Positions 33,051 through 43,700 of a stretch of 64,000 nt of DNA are shown one piece after another. Origin of the DNA: Phyto melanocephala (lineage: Eukaryota; Arthropoda; Insecta; Diptera; Rhinophoridae); contig OW799236.1 in NCBI GenBank assembly GCA_941918925.1, positions 17,149,474 to 17,213,473 of the forward strand, written 5' to 3'. The translations under genes were made by a program, and so were the position numbers. The notes under the pieces were generated by a model. The model was given only the letters and a program-made list of their open reading frames with translations. It ran no database searches and was not told where the DNA came from. Within the stretch, counting starts at the first letter, position 1. Each line of letters starts with the position of its first letter.

Positions 33051-33684
33051 AAAAAATAATACTTTAGTTATAAACCACGTCTTAGTTAAAGAGTTAATTT
33101 TAAATACAATATCCTTTTTATTGCAACTTGCTAGATTTGCTAGTTAAATTTATTTTTTTGTTCGCTACAGCATGTGGTTTTTTTTTAATTCACTTTCTTG
33201 TTTATTTGTATAACACATAGTTGTTGTTAAAGCTATTTGGTTTTGTTGTTATTGCTTTACCGTTGTTTTGTTGTTCTTATTTCTGTTTTTATTAACTGTT
33301 GCTTATTTGTAGTTGTTGTGGGTTTTGATTTTCCTTTTTCTTATGCTGTGCAAATTGTTGCAAATTTTCAATTCATTGCATATTTTTTTTGGGATTTGTT
33401 TTGTTTTGTTATTTTTTCACAACCATTTTTTATAGTTTTTTTTTCGGTGTTGTTGGAAAAGTTGTCTTTAGTAGTTTGTAACATTTTTGCAAATTTGATT
33501 AAGTTGATTTTTTGTTACGATTTGATTATATTTCCATTTCCGTTAAAGTTTATAATTGTTGTGAGATTTTTAGCACTTTTATGGTTGTTTTTTTTTTTCT
33601 TTGTATGTATATATTTATAAATATATATATATTTGTTATAACACAAATTTTATTATTATAAAACCTATAGTTATAAGGAAAAAT
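33051..33684 (-). other. Probable 3' UTR of the distal peptidase exon
   Basis: This T-rich stretch (A-rich on the minus strand) lies directly downstream of the stop codon at 33685-33687. It is best read as 3' UTR if that exon is used. The 127-residue plus-strand ORF 33237-33620 is a hydrophobic translation of T-rich DNA (L, F, V, I) and has no domain. Confidence 0.35.
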
Positions 33685-33741
33685 TTATTGCTGTTGATTA
33701 TCACCACCATTACCCAGGCCAGCTTTCGTTTCCGGTGGTAC
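33685..33741 (-). CDS. Alternative last coding exon of the DPP-type peptidase gene
   Basis: The minus strand has a 3' splice site (atattttttgtaaacag) followed by 18 codons, VPPETKAGLGNGGDNQQQ, and a TAA stop. The exon is phase 0, matching the phase 0 donor that ends the catalytic exon 41112-41416 (...CFKKL). Joined there, the C-terminus reads CFKKLVPPETKAGLGN..., a hydrophilic tail like those that close S9B peptidases. The codons are clearly less AT-biased than the DNA around them. The competing last exon is 40711-40779. Splicing across the 7.4-kb intron is inferred, not shown. Confidence 0.65.
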   Translation of the reverse strand, partial: VPPETKAGLGNGGDNQQQ

Positions 33742-36073
33742 CTGTTTACAAAAAATATAAAACAAATTACAATTAAAATATTTACAAAAAAAATATATAT
33801 AATTTTTTAAATTATTGCAGATTATATCTTAAACAATATCAGGCATTTTATAAATTTTTTTTTTATATAAATATCAACAACATTAAATTATCATCTTATT
33901 AAACGAAATAAAATAAAAATATTATTTTTATGCCATAAAAGTGTTTGTTACGTTTTTATGTTTTTGTAAATAATAAAAAAGAGGCAAATTTTCATTTACA
34001 TATGTATTAATTAAATAAAAATATGCAAGCCTGCAAGTATTCTCTAGTTAATCATCTTCTCTCTGTATATGTAAATACTTTTCCTTAATTTAAGGCCATA
34101 TTTTAATGTTAACTGCATGAAAATCCTCCCCTAATAATAACAATAATAATTACAAATAAATAAGAAATAAAGATAAAGAGCGAGAATGTGTTAAGAATAA
34201 AAAAAAACAAGCATAATTTTAGGCATTGTGACATTTAGATTAAAGCATATTTATTAGTTGTGTTATTTTTATTGTATTTGTAAAAAAATGTAATATTTTT
34301 TATTTTGATGCTGCCATAAAAACATTTAAGCACATTTATTTAAAAATAAGAATAAAAAAATCATAATTATAAATTAAGCTGGAAGCTTACTTCAGAGAAC
34401 GGTGTAACACAGAAGAGGGTTTCTAAACAAAGCATTTTTAAAAGTTGTTTATTGTTAAAGTGAAATAAATATTTTTTAGGCAGAAATTAATTTTTTTATT
34501 ATTATAGTATTAAAAGTCAAAAAAAAATAAGGAAGGGCTATCTAGGAATTCGTAATATGGTTCGCGGAATATGATTAGCGCTTTGAGACCCCCGAGACAT
34601 TTAGTGTGATGTTTTATATACTTGTACTTCTAACTACAGCTCTATACTCTAAATATTTAAATTGTTACTATGCCTTAGAGTCGGGTTTACAAATGACTAT
34701 GCGATGAGGATTGTTGACAATCGCCAGTCGGCAGTGTGCAATCGTTTTCCTAGTCCAGAGCAAACGCCGGTTGTGGCGCGGGACTCAGCGATTGAAGGGA
34801 TACTGATCGGTGGGCACGAAATCACTGAGGAACGAAGGGGGAAGAAAAGGGACCTGTGATAGTAGTGGTCTGCTTCGATATTCCCTCTACATGTGTATTG
34901 TATGCCTTAGAGTTGCTGGATTCAAAACTAACTTATCGGAAGAAAAAACAATAATCAGACTGCTTGTAGGGCCTGTACGTGCTTGAAACATAGCAACGAA
35001 TTTCGAAGAGGCTCAGCTTAAGAATTTTGCAAGCTATATGACCTAAAAATTTTAAGAAATAAAAGATGCTCAACTATCACAATGAATATTCCAAACTTTC
35101 TGCGGCTTTGTGTGCTATCACAAAGTTTATGGCAAAACTTATAAAAATCAATGCAAATTGGCCAGTGCTATAACACCGATATTTTTAGTGCGCGAAAGGG
35201 CTCAGGCGTAAATTGTGCGTTTATCAGTAGGCTATGGCTCATATTAGTTGCAGTTAAGACAAAACCAAATACATACGTCAAAACAAAAATTATAAGATTC
35301 AGCTAATTTGCAACACAAGATAAGAAGGCTAATGTGATTCTCCTATAGTCTTCTTTACACTATAAAAGTTCAACTCCAAAATGGAAAAATATTTAGTCTA
35401 TGCATAAAACAAACGGTATATTGCAGAAAACCACGAAAAATCTTATTTAGACTAATAACAAAACAATTCGGCTATATAATATTGTACCAACTGGTTCGTC
35501 GTTTGCCGGCGTAAGAAAAAGAAATAAATCTATTGCAGAGAGAGTTTGCAGCGTATAGCGAATTTCGACCGGCACCATCCATAATTGTATACATTTTCAT
35601 AAACAAATGTTATATATTTTTTATAATAAATAGGCCGACTTCCTAAACGCAAGTTGCAATTCATAATTTAAAAAAATGCGTATGCAATGCTTAACATGTC
35701 TTAAGTGCAACCTTGCATTGCAGAGATTTTTTTTGCATTGCAGCTCAAATGTTTGCATACAAAATAAAAATGATGCGCGATTTTGACAGCTGATACTTAG
35801 TAAAATGAGTTGCCAAACGATTAGGAACATTGGACATTGCTAGAAAGTTTACATATGCGTTTACGAAGTGTATGCATTGTAAATATGCATTGCAACTTGC
35901 GTTAAGGAAGTCGGCCATACTCGCAGCGAAAAATTTGTCTTTCGTCCCAGTTGTGTGTTGACAGCATTGCTTTATAAGGAAACCTTAAAAAACGGCCTAT
36001 TATTTTTTTAAATCGTTTAAGACCACTGTTATATAAAAAAAGAAATTTGTAGTGCCAGACTTTATCTTAAAAC
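33742..36073 (-). other. Distal 3' intron of the peptidase gene (if the far exon is used)
   Basis: It is AT-rich with no full gene. Notable items are a possible small exon (34391-34422), a GC-richer 200-base insert between two copies of 'tatgccttagagt' (about 34673 and 34899), and a MITE at 35633-35916. The ORF 34662-34859 has no recognisable domain. Confidence 0.4.
35633..35916. mobile_element. 284-bp MITE with 34-bp TIRs
   Basis: The left end GGCCGACTTCCTAAACGCAA continues to gttgcaat. The right end is its inverted copy with a single-base difference in the first 28. It is flanked by ATA on both sides (a possible 3-bp target-site duplication). It is non-coding; the ORF 35621-35830 lies inside it and is not a gene. 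Confidence 0.85.
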
Positions 36074-36310
36074 CAAGGCTTATTAATTCATCAGGTTGTT
36101 TTGATTCGTCAGCTGATTATTTTTTATTCCCTTATTCTAAACTTCAGCTAGCAAAGTTAATTTATAACAAGTAAGAGCACTATATTCGGCTGTGCCGAAT
36201 CTTTTATACCCACCACCAATTTTGTGTACATTTAAAGCACAATATTTATTATTTTGTTAATCGCTATAGAATAATCTCTTTATAATAAGATATGTATCAC
36301 TTTCTTTGTA

Positions 36311-36929
36311 GAGGGTGGTTAAATTTTAAGGGCCCATGTTGAAGGTGAACTACACCTAGTCTTTAAATTTGTTTTCTGCATTTCATTTGACATTTCTGAA
36401 TCTCAGACTAACTCAATTTGAACCGTGGAAAGATACGCAATCGAGCAACGCTTTAAAGTTATTCAGGTTTTTTATAAAAATGGGCGTTCAAATCAAAATG
36501 CATTTTGTGTACTTCGTAATTCTTTTGATCAACATAATCGTTCAAATTCGTCCACAATCGGGAGAATTGTAAAAAATATTTAAATTTCTGCAAAACAGGT
36601 CTGTATAAAATGTTAGAAAATCTGTGAATGCCTTCTTAGTTCGTTGAATGGGAACTATTGCTGTTTTTTGCGATAGTGTGGCAAAAGAGCAGTCAACCTC
36701 GACTCATCATCATGCCCAACACTTGAGCATCAACATTGTCATTGAAAATTTGGACCATCAGGTAGAGGAGTGGCGCCAAGGATGGGGGGGGGGGGCCATT
36801 TGGCCGATATTTTGTTAAATACATAATTGAACCATACAAATATTATCATTATAAAAAGAAATAATAATATCCTAAATAATTTGTGTTTTATTTAAATACA
36901 ACATCGGTCCTTAAAATTTAACCACCCTT
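36311..36929 (+). mobile_element. Internally deleted mariner-like element, same family as 56038-56943
   Basis: It is flanked by TA with inverted ends GAGGGTGGTTAAATTTTAAG and AAGGGTGGTTAAATTTTAAG. It keeps the transposase start (about 36425-36560; a helix-turn-helix region resembling RYAIEQRFKVIQ and the phrase NGRSNQN), then lacks most of the catalytic domain. The final part has 'ggccatttggccgatatttt', as in the 56-kb copy, next to an 11-base poly-G run. Confidence 0.8.
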
Positions 36930-36984
36930 TATAACTTCGATATGCTACTAAAATGCTTTTGTAAATGTAGTCTTTCAATGAAAG

Positions 36985-38310
36985 TGTGTTAAAGTAGCTG
37001 TATCAATAAAGTTTCTACTAATAAATACAACTTAAATATTTCAATATAGCCCTTTATTTTCCCAAAAACTTTGTCAATAGAGAAATTACATGAATTTAAG
37101 GTAAGCCGTTGTATGGGAGGTAGGCGTTAAAGTGGCCGTGTCACCTAAGCTTTTTGGCACAACAATAACATTGATTAGAAGGATATACGTAGCAAATTTG
37201 ATCATCATACCTCTAATTTTGGCGGTTTTATGAGCTTTTAAATTTCATTAACGGTAGATTACGTGAAAAGTGGGCGTTATAGTAGACATGTCAAAGTTGT
37301 TTTTTCGAATGAGTACAACTTAGGTGTTTCAATATAGCCCTTTATTATTCCAAAATCATTATTAATAGAGAAATTAGAGGAATTTTGAGTAAAACGTTAT
37401 ATGGGAGGTGGGCGTAAAAGTGGGCGTGGCAACTAAATTTTCTGGCACAGTAATGACATTGCCTAGGGGGATATACGTAGCAAATTTTACCATCATACCT
37501 CTTATTTTGGCGGTTTTATGAGCTTTTAAATTACATTAACGGTATATAACGTGAAAAGTGGGCGTTATAGTAGGCGTGTCAAAGTTATTTTTGCGAATGA
37601 GTACAACTTAGGTGTTTCAATATAGCCCTTTATAATTCCAAAATCTTTATTAATATAGGAATTATATGAATTTTAAGTAAAACGTTATATGGGAGGTGGG
37701 CGTAAAAGTGGGCGTGGCGCCTTAATTTTCTGGCGCAGTAATGATATTGCCTAGGGGGATATACGTAGCAAATTTTACCATCATACCTCTTATTTTGGCG
37801 GTTTTATGAGCTTTTAAATTACATTAACGGTATATAACGTGAAAAGTGTGCGTTATAGTAGGCGTGTCAAAGTTATTTTTGCGAATGAGTACAACTTAGG
37901 TGTTTCAATATAGCCCTTTATAATTCCAAAATCTTTATTAATATAGGAATTATATGAATTTTAAGTAAAACGTTATATGGGAGGTGGGCGTGAAAGTGGG
38001 CGTGGCGCCTTAATTTTCTGGCGCAGTAATGACATTGTCTAAAAGGATATACGTAGCGAATTTGATCATCATACCTCTAATTTTGGCGGTTTTATGAGCT
38101 TTTAAATTTCATTAACGGTATATAACGTGAAAAGTGGGCGTTATAGTGGGCGTGTCAAAGTTGTATTTTCGAATGAGTACAACTGAGATGTTTTAATATA
38201 GCCCTTTATTATTCCAAAATCTACATAAATTGAGAAATTATATGAATTTTGGGTAAAACGTTATATGGGGGGTGGGCGTAAAAGTGGGCGTGGCACATTG
38301 ATTTTCCTAT
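36985..38310 (+). repeat. 288-bp tandem repeat array, about 4.5 copies
   Basis: The phrase 'caatatagccctttat' recurs at about 37041, 37330, 37618, 37906 and 38194, a strict 288-289-base period. Each unit also holds 'gggaggtgggcgtaaaagtg', 'gatatacgtagcaaatttga' and 'attttggcggttttatgagc'. The units are about 90% alike. It lies inside the 2.8-kb element. Confidence 0.9.
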
Positions 38311-38750
38311 ACAAAAAAGCGTCTCACCAATAAGCAAAGTGTGCAAGATTTCAGAGTCGTACATTCAATTTTGTTGCTTTTATGACGTTTTTGTTTTTCA
38401 ATATACCGAAAAATACACTGTGCGGTATAAATTTTCGTACATTTTGATCGATAACTCCTCTCCTAATGCATAGATTTAGATAATTTTCGGGGAAAAATAT
38501 TGTTTTTACTCAGGAAATATATATTTAAAGTTTCATAAGTCTACGTTAATGCGTTTGGACACAATTCCATTTTATTCGATGTTTGAAGGACACGGTTTTT
38601 TCGACCTACTCTTGCTTTTCGAGCTATAACTCTCTTCCTAATATTCCGATTTAGCCCATTTTCAATACCAAACAAACCTTGTCTATAAGAAAGATTCTGG
38701 CAAAATTTGAGCCCCCTAGCTTTTTCGGTGCGACCTCTATCGTGCTTTCA

Positions 38751-38815
38751 ACAGACGGACAGACGGACAGACGGACAGACGGACAGACGGACAGACGGAC
38801 GGACATAGCTAGATC
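38751..38815 (+). repeat. (ACAGACGG)n microsatellite
   Basis: About eight copies of an 8-base unit (gacggaca) lie at the right side of the 2.8-kb element. Arrays of this type are common in this kind of dipteran repeat. Confidence 0.9.
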
Positions 38816-39046
38816 GTCATAAAATCAAACCCTGATTCAGAATATATATACTTTATGGGGTCTAAAATGGATATTTCGATGTGTTACAAACGGAATGACA
38901 AAATGAATATACCCCCACCATTTTTTTGGTGGCGGGTATAAAAAAACATTTTCTTTCATCTCTCATTTATGTATTTGAAATGTAAAAAATATAAACAAAA
39001 AAATATCTATGTGATTTACGATTACCTGATGAATAAATATGCCTTG

Positions 39047-40628
39047 CAAAAAAAACTCTCTGTTGCAGTCAACTTTTATATAAAGCTGTTTATCTATCAT
39101 ACGTAACAATGGCTATGACTTAACGTCGAATTATATTTGCTGTAAATTTGTCCGCAACAGAACAGAACGAAAAGAGAAGAACAAATCACCCATACAGATT
39201 TTTAATTGAACAGAAGCAGAAACAGTGCAGAACGTACAAACTAATTCTGTATTAACGTACGGTCCATACCAGCCATTGATTTGTTCGAACAACGAACAAT
39301 TTTTTGGTGCGCACATAAATTTGCCTGGTGTGGACCGCTGATGTTGATGTTTTGATCTTGTTCTTGATCTTGTTCTTGAACATATGTTCGAACAACGATG
39401 TCTGATATTAAAAGGCATTTTGAATATGAAAGAAAGAGACGACACGTAAAAATAGCAACAAAATACACTTTATATGTTTTCTCCATATCAAAGAATATGA
39501 ACAAGTTTTTGACAGTTGCTCTGCCGACATTTTGTTCTTGTCTGACCAAATCGATGGCTCGTCTAGACGTAAAGTAAGGCTTCTTAAGTCAGCTAATCTA
39601 TGTAAGCACATATACATTAGTGAACACATGGTCTAATTATATAAGGTGATAGCGTAAAGACAGAGCATTTTTTGTTTAGCACTACAATTACTTTTTTATA
39701 TATGGAGTTTGACAAGAATTGTCATACACAAAAAAAAATCAGTTGGGCTGGCACCACCATCTGTATAAGTGCACCCTGAGTGAACATCAGAGACCTGCGC
39801 CAGTCGGCTGACAACTGATTTTGAGCCGCCGCCGATGACTTTCAATGGCAGCCGCCGCCGAAGAAATATCCGGCTCGTAACGGCTTAAAATAAGCCGCCG
39901 TGCATACTTTTTTGTTATTTTTTTCTTTTAGCCATTCGTGCATACAGGTGTCCCAGTTTTGGAAATTTATCCCTTAATTTGGATTTTTTTTTTTTAATTT
40001 GGTGGATTTTCTAAGTATATTTTAGGAATAAAATTGCTCAGGATTAGTTTAACTGTGTCGACCAGACCAACAAAACTTTTATAAATACAAATTAATAAGA
40101 TGCCATATTAATAATTAATTTTTTTAGTATTTTATTGAATTAGAGGAGTTCACTGAACATATGCTCTAGAAAGCTTTTGTGCAACACCGCCTTGATATTT
40201 TTCGATTTGAATTAAATATTCGAACTGTGTTCGCACTCTTCTTCTCTTCTATGTAAAAGTTTAATTAACTGAAATCTTTAGTTCATTTTTGGGCAATCTA
40301 ATTGTTTGACCTAATTATTACTTTAAAACACCTTTTTTTGTGGCTTTAGAACTACATCGATTTTATATAATTAAAAGCTTATGTTTACACGTTCATGGAT
40401 TAAAACACTTAACAATATGCAATATATTTATGTAGTATATAGTATATACATATACATAGCTTTATATGTAAAACACACATACACATTAAAACAACATCAA
40501 CAAATTTGCTTTTTTTAATTTGTAAATTTAAAAAAAATTAATTCACACTGGTACCTTTGGAACGATGTATAAATCGATTCTAAGTATTATGATTTTCTAA
40601 TAATTAAAATTGTTCAATTCTTTGGATT
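39047..40628 (-). other. Downstream flank of the proximal peptidase last exon
   Basis: No gene is supported. Three overlapping minus-strand ORFs at 39131-39629 share a QEQDQEQDQ stretch from a short tttgatcttgttcttgatct repeat near 39350-39385 and show no domain. A small GC-rich patch at about 39785-39905 with repeated 'gccgccgccga' is unusual here. The rest is AT-rich and may include 3' UTR near 40.6-40.7 kb. Confidence 0.4.
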
Positions 40629-40644
40629 TTTATTGAGATTTATT
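40629..40644 (-). terminator. Polyadenylation signals after the proximal last exon
   Basis: Two AATAAA hexamers (40639-40644 and 40629-40634 on the minus strand) lie about 70-80 bases after the stop codon at 40711. They are plausible cleavage signals for the shorter transcript form. Confidence 0.45.
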
Positions 40645-40710
40645 TCATAGCTTTATACTGTTTCTTTTTGTTTTTTGTTTTTGTTTTTGTTTTTTGATTT
40701 TGGCACTGAT

Positions 40711-43700
40711 TTATGTATAAAAGCTATGAAAATCCAAAAAATCCGAATATTCACTTTGATTAGCCTGCTGTTGGTCAAGCTATAAATTGAAAAAAATAAA
40801 TAAATAAATAAATGTAAAAGGCGGTAGTGATAGAAAATTTAAAGGATAATAATTTTTATTATTAATTGTTGTTTTTTTTTTTAATTTTTTTACATTACAG
40901 TATGAAGGTTAAATGAAAGTGTATAAAAAATAATTAAACAAATTATAGTAATACAACAATTAAAAGGAAATTCTTTAAAGCTGTGTATTTATGTGTTAAT
41001 AAAATCAGTATTTTTTTTTAAATAATAAAAAAATATATATTTAAAGTTATAAAAAGAAAATCCATCATACAAATAAAAAAAAAATAAAATTAGTTTCTTC
41101 TGGAAACTTACCAATTTCTTAAAACAGTCATCAAAGAACGCCGTCATTGAACGATATAAATGCCTCTTAACGCCCGACAGTTGATGACCCTCATCGGGAT
41201 ATATTTGTTGTTTATATAATACACCCTTGTTGGTTAACGCCCTAGACAAAACCATTGACTGTTGTAGATGTACGTTATCATCAGCAGTGCCGTGTATCAA
41301 GAGGAATTGTTTGTCTCTTAGGTTGTCTACATACTTCGAGAGTTCACCTTCTTCATAGCCTTTGTAATTGTCGGTTACATTGGGAAAACTTAAATAGCGT
41401 TCGGCATATGTGGAATCTGAAAGAGAAGAAAAAATAATATATTTTTATATAATAAACTTTCTACTTAAAAAAGAGGCTAAAATACTTTTGCTTTTTTTAA
41501 ACAATAGCGGAAATCACCCTTCATTGCAAACATGATGCAAATGTTGCAGATCTTGCAAGTCTTTTATATATTTTATTGAAAACGTTGCTTTTAAAAATTT
41601 CGAACTTTTTTTAGTATTAGAAATAAGTGCTTGTGTAGGAAATGTAATTTAAGTGTATATTGTTTTTGTGTTGTTGCAAACTTAAGAATATATAGACTAG
41701 ACTTGCAAGATCTGCAATATTTGCATGATCTGTTTGAAACAAAGGGTGATTTCTCCTAATATTTTTTCAAAGCTTTTTTGCATTTTTAGTTACAAAACTT
41801 TTTTATAAAGATTTTTTAAAAATTATTTTTTAAGAAAACTTTTTTTTATAATGAACTTATTCTATACAAAAGCCTTTTTGCTAAATTTTTTTTTAATAAA
41901 GTTGTTTTTAGGTAAAAGCTTAATCATAAAAATTATAATATCTTAAGGATTTTTATAGAAATTTTTTTTGGAAAGCTATTCAGCTTTATTAGAAAAGCTT
42001 TTATAAAAAAGCTTTCTACAAAAAACCTTAAAAAAAGTTTTTTTTTTTTTTGATAAAACTAGGATTATAAAAATTTGGTTTAAAAGCTTTTTTATTAAAA
42101 AACTTTTATTTTGAAAATAAAAGCTTTTTAAAAAATGCATTCCGAGTATTATTTTAAAGTATTAATATTGAAGGTTTCAAAAGCTTTTTTATTAAAAAAC
42201 TTTTATTTTTAAAATAAAAGCTTTTTAGAAAATGCATGTCAAGTATCTTTTTTAAGTATTAATATTGAAGGTTTTAAATTTCCCAGTAATGCCTTTTCGG
42301 ATAAAACTTTTGAAAAAGCTTTTGCAGAAAAAAACTTAGAGCTTTTTTATAAAAGTTCTAAACATAAACAAACCGCCTTTTCGATGGAAATTTAATTAAT
42401 TTATCTTAAATAAACCCTTGATAAGTTTTATGCATTCGAAAAAAATATTTTTCATAAAGCTTTAACAGAAGCACTTATTTGTCAAAGATTTTGCAACAAC
42501 ACTCTTCAATTAATTAATAACACGGGTATAAAACAGGTTTTTTTTTTCTATAAGAAATTGACTTATTAAATCTTTAGTAATTTTTTTTAAATAAAACTAA
42601 ATACCTTAAACCAATAATATGGAATTAATTCTTAATTATTAAAAATATGAAAATAATATAAAAAAATAGTTTAAAAATGATTTTTTTGATTAAAAACCTA
42701 CCATATAACTTCCAATTCGTCACCGGACTAACACTAATGCCACACTGGAATATTGACTGAGCTCCCGCTAGCGCCAAAGCTGCCGTATAACCACCATAGC
42801 TCCAACCCCAGACACCCATACGACGGCTGTCAATAAAATGTAAATTATCACGCAGATATTCACTAACTTCCAGTTGGTCCGAAACTTCCACTGTGCCCAA
42901 ACGCTTATATACCTCGTGCAGTAGTTGATAGCCCTGGCCAGAAGAACCACGACCATCAATTTCCATTACTATGTAATCCTTGTTACCCGATAAATATGTA
43001 TTCCAATCGACATGCCATTTATCAGTAACCAGCTGTGTGCCAGGACCCGAATAAACATGCAAAATAGTGGGATAGCGGGTAATTTCATCCTCCCTTAGGA
43101 CGGGAGGTAAATACAGCTTGACCTGAGCATGGTAACCGCCCGAAATCATAACGGGGAAAGTTTTTACCTGGGGCATGGATGTTTTGGACATTTTCTCTTT
43201 CAATCGGGTGTTATTCTGTATAACCATGAGTAATTCTATAGGCATATGACGCTTTTCATTGCCATTAGATGTACGTTCCTGTTCCAAACCACTGTTGACA
43301 ACATAAATACTAGTAGTAGGTATAGCAGGGCCTAAACATTCGATAAGCACAAATCTAGCACGTATACTAGGTGGGAATCGAGCGGTATTATAAAGACATG
43401 CATTGGAATCGAGAGAAAATTTTGCTTCTCTTGGATGTTTCTGTTCCAAGGGCAAAGCTGGCGCGGCTATAGCAGGCACATCATCAGTATTTTCCCAATC
43501 ATCATCCCAGGCGGTAACCAATTTGGGTGGAGGTTTTGTATGAGCCTCATAGATATAAGAGGCATCACTATTTTTGGGTGTGGGACAGGTCAAGCATTCG
43601 GGAGCATAAACAGGAGAACCATGGCGTGGAGGTAACGCTGATACTCTGTACAAATGTTGCTGCGAGGGCAAACGTTCGGGTACACCCAAAAAGTAACTAA

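Larger units (their letters stand above)
36165..38945 (+). mobile_element. 2.8-kb non-coding repeat element with internal tandem array
   Basis: It starts near 36165 with 'aacaagtaagagcactatat', then 'tcggctgtgccgaatc' and 'tatacccaccacc'. It ends with 'tttcgatgtgttacaaacgg', 'tatacccccacca' and 'ggtggcgggtata'. Partial relatives share one or both ends at about 19.7 kb (minus strand), 54.3 kb and 62.65 kb. It contains a mariner remnant (36311-36929), a 288-bp tandem array (about 36985-38310) and an 8-bp microsatellite (38751-38815). No protein is encoded. I believe this end pattern is widespread in fly genomes but cannot assign a superfamily. Confidence 0.6.
36074..39046. mobile_element. MITE split by a large nested insertion
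   Basis: The left half (36074 to about 36164) starts caaggcttattaattcatca and continues like the intact copy at 6521-6728 (ttgattcgtcagc(t/c)gattattttt). The right half (about 38946-39046) ends ctgatgaataaatatgcctt. The intact copy is 208 bp, so about 2.8 kb has been inserted into this one. Confidence 0.75.

Noticed and set aside
33237..33620. 127-residue hydrophobic plus-strand ORF
   Set aside because: It is a translation of T-rich low-complexity DNA that is better explained as A-rich 3' UTR on the minus strand.
36985..38310. CRISPR-like direct repeats
   Set aside because: The 288-bp units are near-identical along their whole length with no spacer structure, in a fly genome; it is a plain tandem array.
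39131..39629. Overlapping minus-strand ORFs with QEQDQEQDQ
   Set aside because: Three frames are open at once over a short nucleotide repeat; there is no domain and no splice or codon evidence.
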